In this document: piece after piece, positions 33,610 through 33,901 of the stretch
How the letters are laid out: every line of letters begins with the position of its first letter
Numbering within the stretch: position 1 is the first letter of the stretch
Assembly: GCA_902784055.1 (NCBI GenBank)
Contig: CACZTP010000009.1
Span: 1-33,901, forward strand
Direction of reading: 5' to 3'
From: an uncultured Pseudomonadota bacterium
GTDB lineage: Bacteria > Pseudomonadota > Alphaproteobacteria > RUG11792
Length of the DNA: 33,901 nucleotides
Translations under genes and position numbers: made by a program
The notes under the pieces: model-generated
What the model was told of the DNA's origin: nothing
Seen by the model: the letters and a program-made list of their open reading frames with translations, nothing else
Databases searched by the model: none

Positions 33610-33901
33610 AATTTATAAAAATACTTATCCATGAAAAAATTATAACACTTTAAGAGTTAGGAGACGCGGAGCATTCGCATTATTTTGGTTCGCTTGCAAA
33701 TCAATAAAAGAAGAATTAATTGACAATATTTTTTGTTTTTTAAATTATTTATGGACAAAAATTTGCATTGTTTTTACAAATTTGCATACCCTGCAAGTGA
33801 ATGGGTTCTCCTTCATATATCAACTTTGAGTTCTAAACGTTTGTTTTAAGAACTTAACCCTTTTGGGATGTAATTTTAGATCTAAAAAATTCCTATTTTG
33901 T
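33610..33901. other. Right-edge region with the dapA promoter, no gene seen
   Basis: 292 AT-rich nt. The minus strand has TGTTATAAT (33647-33639), an extended -10 element identical to that before mlaA, about 30 nt ahead of dapA. Further right AATTTGCAT occurs twice (around 33760 and 33780), and a TTGACA (33719-33724) could drive rightward transcription. The only frame there, 33751-33849 plus (32 codons), has no ribosome binding site and no known family. Confidence 0.4.
33639..33647 (-). promoter_or_regulatory. Extended -10 promoter of dapA
   Basis: TGTTATAAT on the minus strand, with no good -35 box at 16-18 nt upstream. The predicted leader is about 22-25 nt. Confidence 0.5.

Noticed and set aside
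33751-33849. 32-residue plus-strand peptide near the right edge
   Set aside because: No ribosome binding site, no family and too short to trust.
1-33901. Recoded TGA (Trp) as in some reduced alphaproteobacterial symbionts
   Set aside because: rpsQ, rplN, rplX, rplP and rpsG end in TGA at family-typical lengths with tight overlaps to the next gene, and no conserved Trp falls on TGA.
1-33901. CRISPR array, phage module, secretion system or toxin-antitoxin pair
   Set aside because: No regularly spaced repeats and no matching proteins were seen on either strand.

Overview
The window looks like a piece of chromosome from an AT-rich, probably host-associated alphaproteobacterium. The evidence is a split F0 ATP synthase cluster with paired b' and b subunits (atpB-atpE-atpF'-atpF), a secY-adk junction, short genes packed with 1-8 nt overlaps, FabI as the enoyl-ACP reductase, and a Rpn/PDDEXK_2-type nuclease fragment of the kind expanded in Rickettsiales-like and Holosporales-like endosymbionts. 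The order cannot be fixed from sequence reading alone. TGA is used as a normal stop, so the code is standard.

Layout. (1) 1-94: start of a PDDEXK_2/Rpn-type gene running off the left edge. (2) 95-900: no confident gene; possibly decayed coding sequence, then a 75-nt stem-loop with a U-tract that probably terminates the ribosomal operon. (3) 912-16206, all minus: a fused str-S10-spc run in canonical order, rpsL-rpsG-fusA-tuf-rpsJ-rplCDWB-rpsS-rplV-rpsC-rplP-rpmC-rpsQ-rplNXE-rpsNH-rplFR-rpsE-rpmD-rplO-secY-adk. The alpha-operon genes (rpsM, rpsK, rpoA, rplQ), which normally follow, are absent. (4) 16311-20346, minus: mlaA without an obvious lipobox, lysC with an eroded ACT region, and a large periplasmic SurA/PpiD-like chaperone made of two degenerate units. 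(5) 20511-24448, plus: rpsP-rimM, then accB-accC-pgeF-ybaB. (6) 24449-25141: about 690 nt of apparently non-coding DNA. (7) 25142-28451, minus: small Cys-rich lipoprotein, fabI, priA and tRNA-Ala(GGC). (8) 28688-32325, plus: comM-like AAA+ ATPase with a marked base-composition break, then the F0 genes. (9) 32329-33609, minus: dapA followed by a probable pseudogene remnant. (10) 33610-33901: dapA promoter and nothing else confident.

Functionally the window is housekeeping: translation, Sec export, nucleotide balance (adk), fatty-acid synthesis (accBC, fabI), the aspartate/DAP branch that feeds lysine and peptidoglycan (lysC, dapA), envelope upkeep (mlaA, SurA/PpiD-like, lipoprotein), replication restart (priA), DNA uptake or recombination (comM-like) and proton translocation (F0). 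I saw no CRISPR array, toxin-antitoxin pair, complete transposon, phage module or secretion locus. The most interesting signals are erosions and breaks in familiar genes rather than a new system.
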